Position numbers and translations under genes: made by a program
Assembly: GCA_002714465.1 (NCBI GenBank)
Contig: PAXL01000024.1
Location: forward strand, 72,939-78,840
Length of the DNA stretch: 5,902 nucleotides
Origin: Gemmatimonadota bacterium
GTDB lineage: Bacteria; Latescibacterota; UBA2968
Reading direction: 5' to 3'
The notes under the pieces: model-generated
The model's database searches: none
The model's input: the letters and a program-made list of their open reading frames with translations, nothing else
Told to the model about the DNA's origin: nothing
Shown: positions 5,885 to 5,902 of the stretch, piece after piece
How the letters are laid out: each line of letters begins with the position of its first letter
Numbering within the stretch: the first letter of the stretch is position 1

Positions 5885-5902
5885 TAAAGCGGTCCAGTCA
5901 AA

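Noticed and set aside
5856..5895. Intrinsic terminator of the serA operon
   Set aside because: The stem is excellent but no T-run follows on either strand, so I kept it as an unassigned hairpin.
5719..5902. tRNA or glycine riboswitch in the tail region
   Set aside because: No cloverleaf with T-arm consensus can be formed, and the glycine aptamer core words are absent.

Overview
The window comes from a moderately GC-rich bacterial chromosome and is entirely plus-strand. The clpX-to-yihA order, the sequence style of ClpX and YihA, and a full-length SerA next to a class V aminotransferase suggest a free-living, possibly marine bacterium. I lean weakly towards the Bacteroidota/Rhodothermota side; this taxonomic guess is low confidence and rests on remembered family resemblance only.

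Layout. Positions 1-1056 hold the 3' part of clpX, including the AAA+ core; its start and zinc-binding domain lie upstream of the window. A 198-base gap follows, with a strong terminator-like hairpin right after clpX, a second hairpin beside it, and a structured 5' leader for the next gene. From 1255 to 5718 there are four tightly packed genes: the ribosome-assembly GTPase YihA/EngB; a D-threonine aldolase/D-serine dehydratase-like PLP enzyme; a class V (alanine/serine-glyoxylate type) aminotransferase; and long-form phosphoglycerate dehydrogenase SerA. The junctions are an 11-base overlap, a 3-base gap with a TTG start, and a 4-base ATGA overlap, so this is very probably one operon.

How the genes fit together. 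SerA makes 3-phosphohydroxypyruvate and the aminotransferase is the obvious candidate to turn it into phosphoserine, replacing a classical SerC. The D-threonine aldolase-like enzyme has the PLP lysine motif and an H-x-C metal site, and probably acts on a 3-hydroxy amino acid (serine, threonine or hydroxyaspartate class). Its exact substrate cannot be read from the sequence. No phosphoserine phosphatase is visible.

The last 184 bases (5719-5902) contain no convincing gene but are rich in RNA-like structure: a mismatched 10-bp hairpin, two directly abutting hairpins with complementary loops, and a perfect 12-bp hairpin. Some arms can pair in mutually exclusive ways, and the core carries words reminiscent of the SAM-I (S-box) aptamer. 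This is the most interesting part of an otherwise ordinary housekeeping region. I see no mobile elements, CRISPR, tRNA or rRNA.
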